From positions 1 through 6,037 of the forward strand of contig JAHEFL010000126.1 of the NCBI GenBank assembly GCA_024640205.1: DNA of 6,037 nucleotides, given 5' to 3'. The notes below the pieces were generated by a model, which saw nothing but the letters and a program-made list of their open reading frames with translations, did not search any database and was not told where the DNA came from. Position 1 is the stretch's first letter, and every line of letters begins with the position of its first letter. Positions 5,782 to 6,037 of the stretch are shown one piece after another. Made by a program: the position numbers and the translations under genes. This DNA comes from Flavobacteriales bacterium (GTDB lineage: Bacteria; Bacteroidota; Bacteroidia; Flavobacteriales_F; PHOS-HE28).

Positions 5782-6037
5782 GTGTTGAGCCCTGAACTTC
5801 TCCAGCGGATCTTTCAATGGGAGGTCCGCACCTGGTCCCGCGCGTATCCCTTGTGGCATAGTGCTTTGAAAGACCTGGGGCACGGGTTCAAAGCGCTGGC
5901 GCTGGGTGAGCGACATGGCGGGTCATCCTTGTTGTTGGCGCTTCATGGGGCATCGGTGGTGTGCAGCGATCTCAATGGTCCGACCGACACTGCCCAGGAA
6001 TTGCATCGGAGCGAGGGGGTCGCGAATTCCGTGCACT
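5782..6037 (+). CDS. Class I SAM-dependent methyltransferase, N-terminal 85 residues (cut by right edge)
   Basis: The frame is open from GTG 5782 to the window edge. The upstream in-frame stop is TGA at 5722-5724 and no in-frame ATG occurs, so the start is GTG 5782 or TTG 5785. The product begins MLSPELLQRIFQWEVRTW. An AdoMet-binding motif I follows, ALALGERHGGSSLLLALHG (residues about 38-56), with the next strand ending in an acidic residue (VVCSDLNG, about 59-66) that would bind the ribose hydroxyls. This order resembles Bacteroidota class I methyltransferases, some found beside polysaccharide genes, in which motif I reads LxxGxxxGxxSLxLAL. The substrate cannot be told because the catalytic half is missing. 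It lies beyond the rny terminator and is a separate transcription unit or fed by read-through. Confidence 0.78.
   Translation, partial: MLSPELLQRIFQWEVRTWSRAYPLWHSALKDLGHGFKALALGERHGGSSLLLALHGASVVCSDLNGPTDTAQELHRSEGVANSVH

Noticed and set aside
5718..5795. Small frame of about 25 codons starting at ATGATG over the rny stop
   Set aside because: It runs through the terminator hairpin and has no features of a protein; the hairpin explains the sequence better.
4708..5916. 402-codon open frame on the minus strand across rny
   Set aside because: It is antisense to a full-length, motif-complete rny, crosses the terminator, and shows no domain; it is a product of codon bias in the opposite strand.

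Overview
The window looks like a piece of chromosome from a member of the Bacteroidota, probably a GC-rich flavobacterial-type lineage. The evidence is a TATCTTTG promoter element (the phylum's TAnnTTTG -7 box) before the plus-strand operon, start codons without clear Shine-Dalgarno sites, secreted proteins of a gliding/type IX secretion style, and the gene order small coiled-coil protein - zapA - rny. The lineage is inferred from these features; no species can be named from this sequence.

Layout: the left half (1-3323) is transcribed leftwards. Reading with transcription, it holds a 575-residue secreted M23 metallopeptidase, a lipoprotein of the glycerophosphodiester phosphodiesterase (GDPD) family 24 bp behind it, and the first 225 codons of a cysteine-rich secreted adhesin-like protein that runs off the left edge. 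A 190-bp divergent spacer (3324-3513) carries promoters for both directions and several inverted repeats. The right half is transcribed rightwards: a 95-residue coiled-coil protein, zapA overlapping it by 4 bases, and rny (RNase Y) after a 67-bp gap that ends in a hairpin touching the rny start codon. A strong intrinsic terminator follows rny. Eight bases later starts a class I SAM-dependent methyltransferase, without an ATG and cut by the right edge.

How the genes fit together: the right-hand operon joins cell division (ZapA binds FtsZ; the coiled-coil protein may be its partner) to RNA decay (membrane-anchored RNase Y). The left-hand genes act outside the cytoplasm: peptidoglycan cleavage, phosphodiester/lipid head-group turnover and a surface protein. 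Most of the window is core genome, and I see no mobile element, CRISPR array, tRNA or rRNA. The points most worth a second look are the hairpin on the rny start, the operator-like palindrome in the M23 promoter, the altered catalytic signature of the GDPD lipoprotein, and the conserved but unnamed coiled-coil partner of ZapA.
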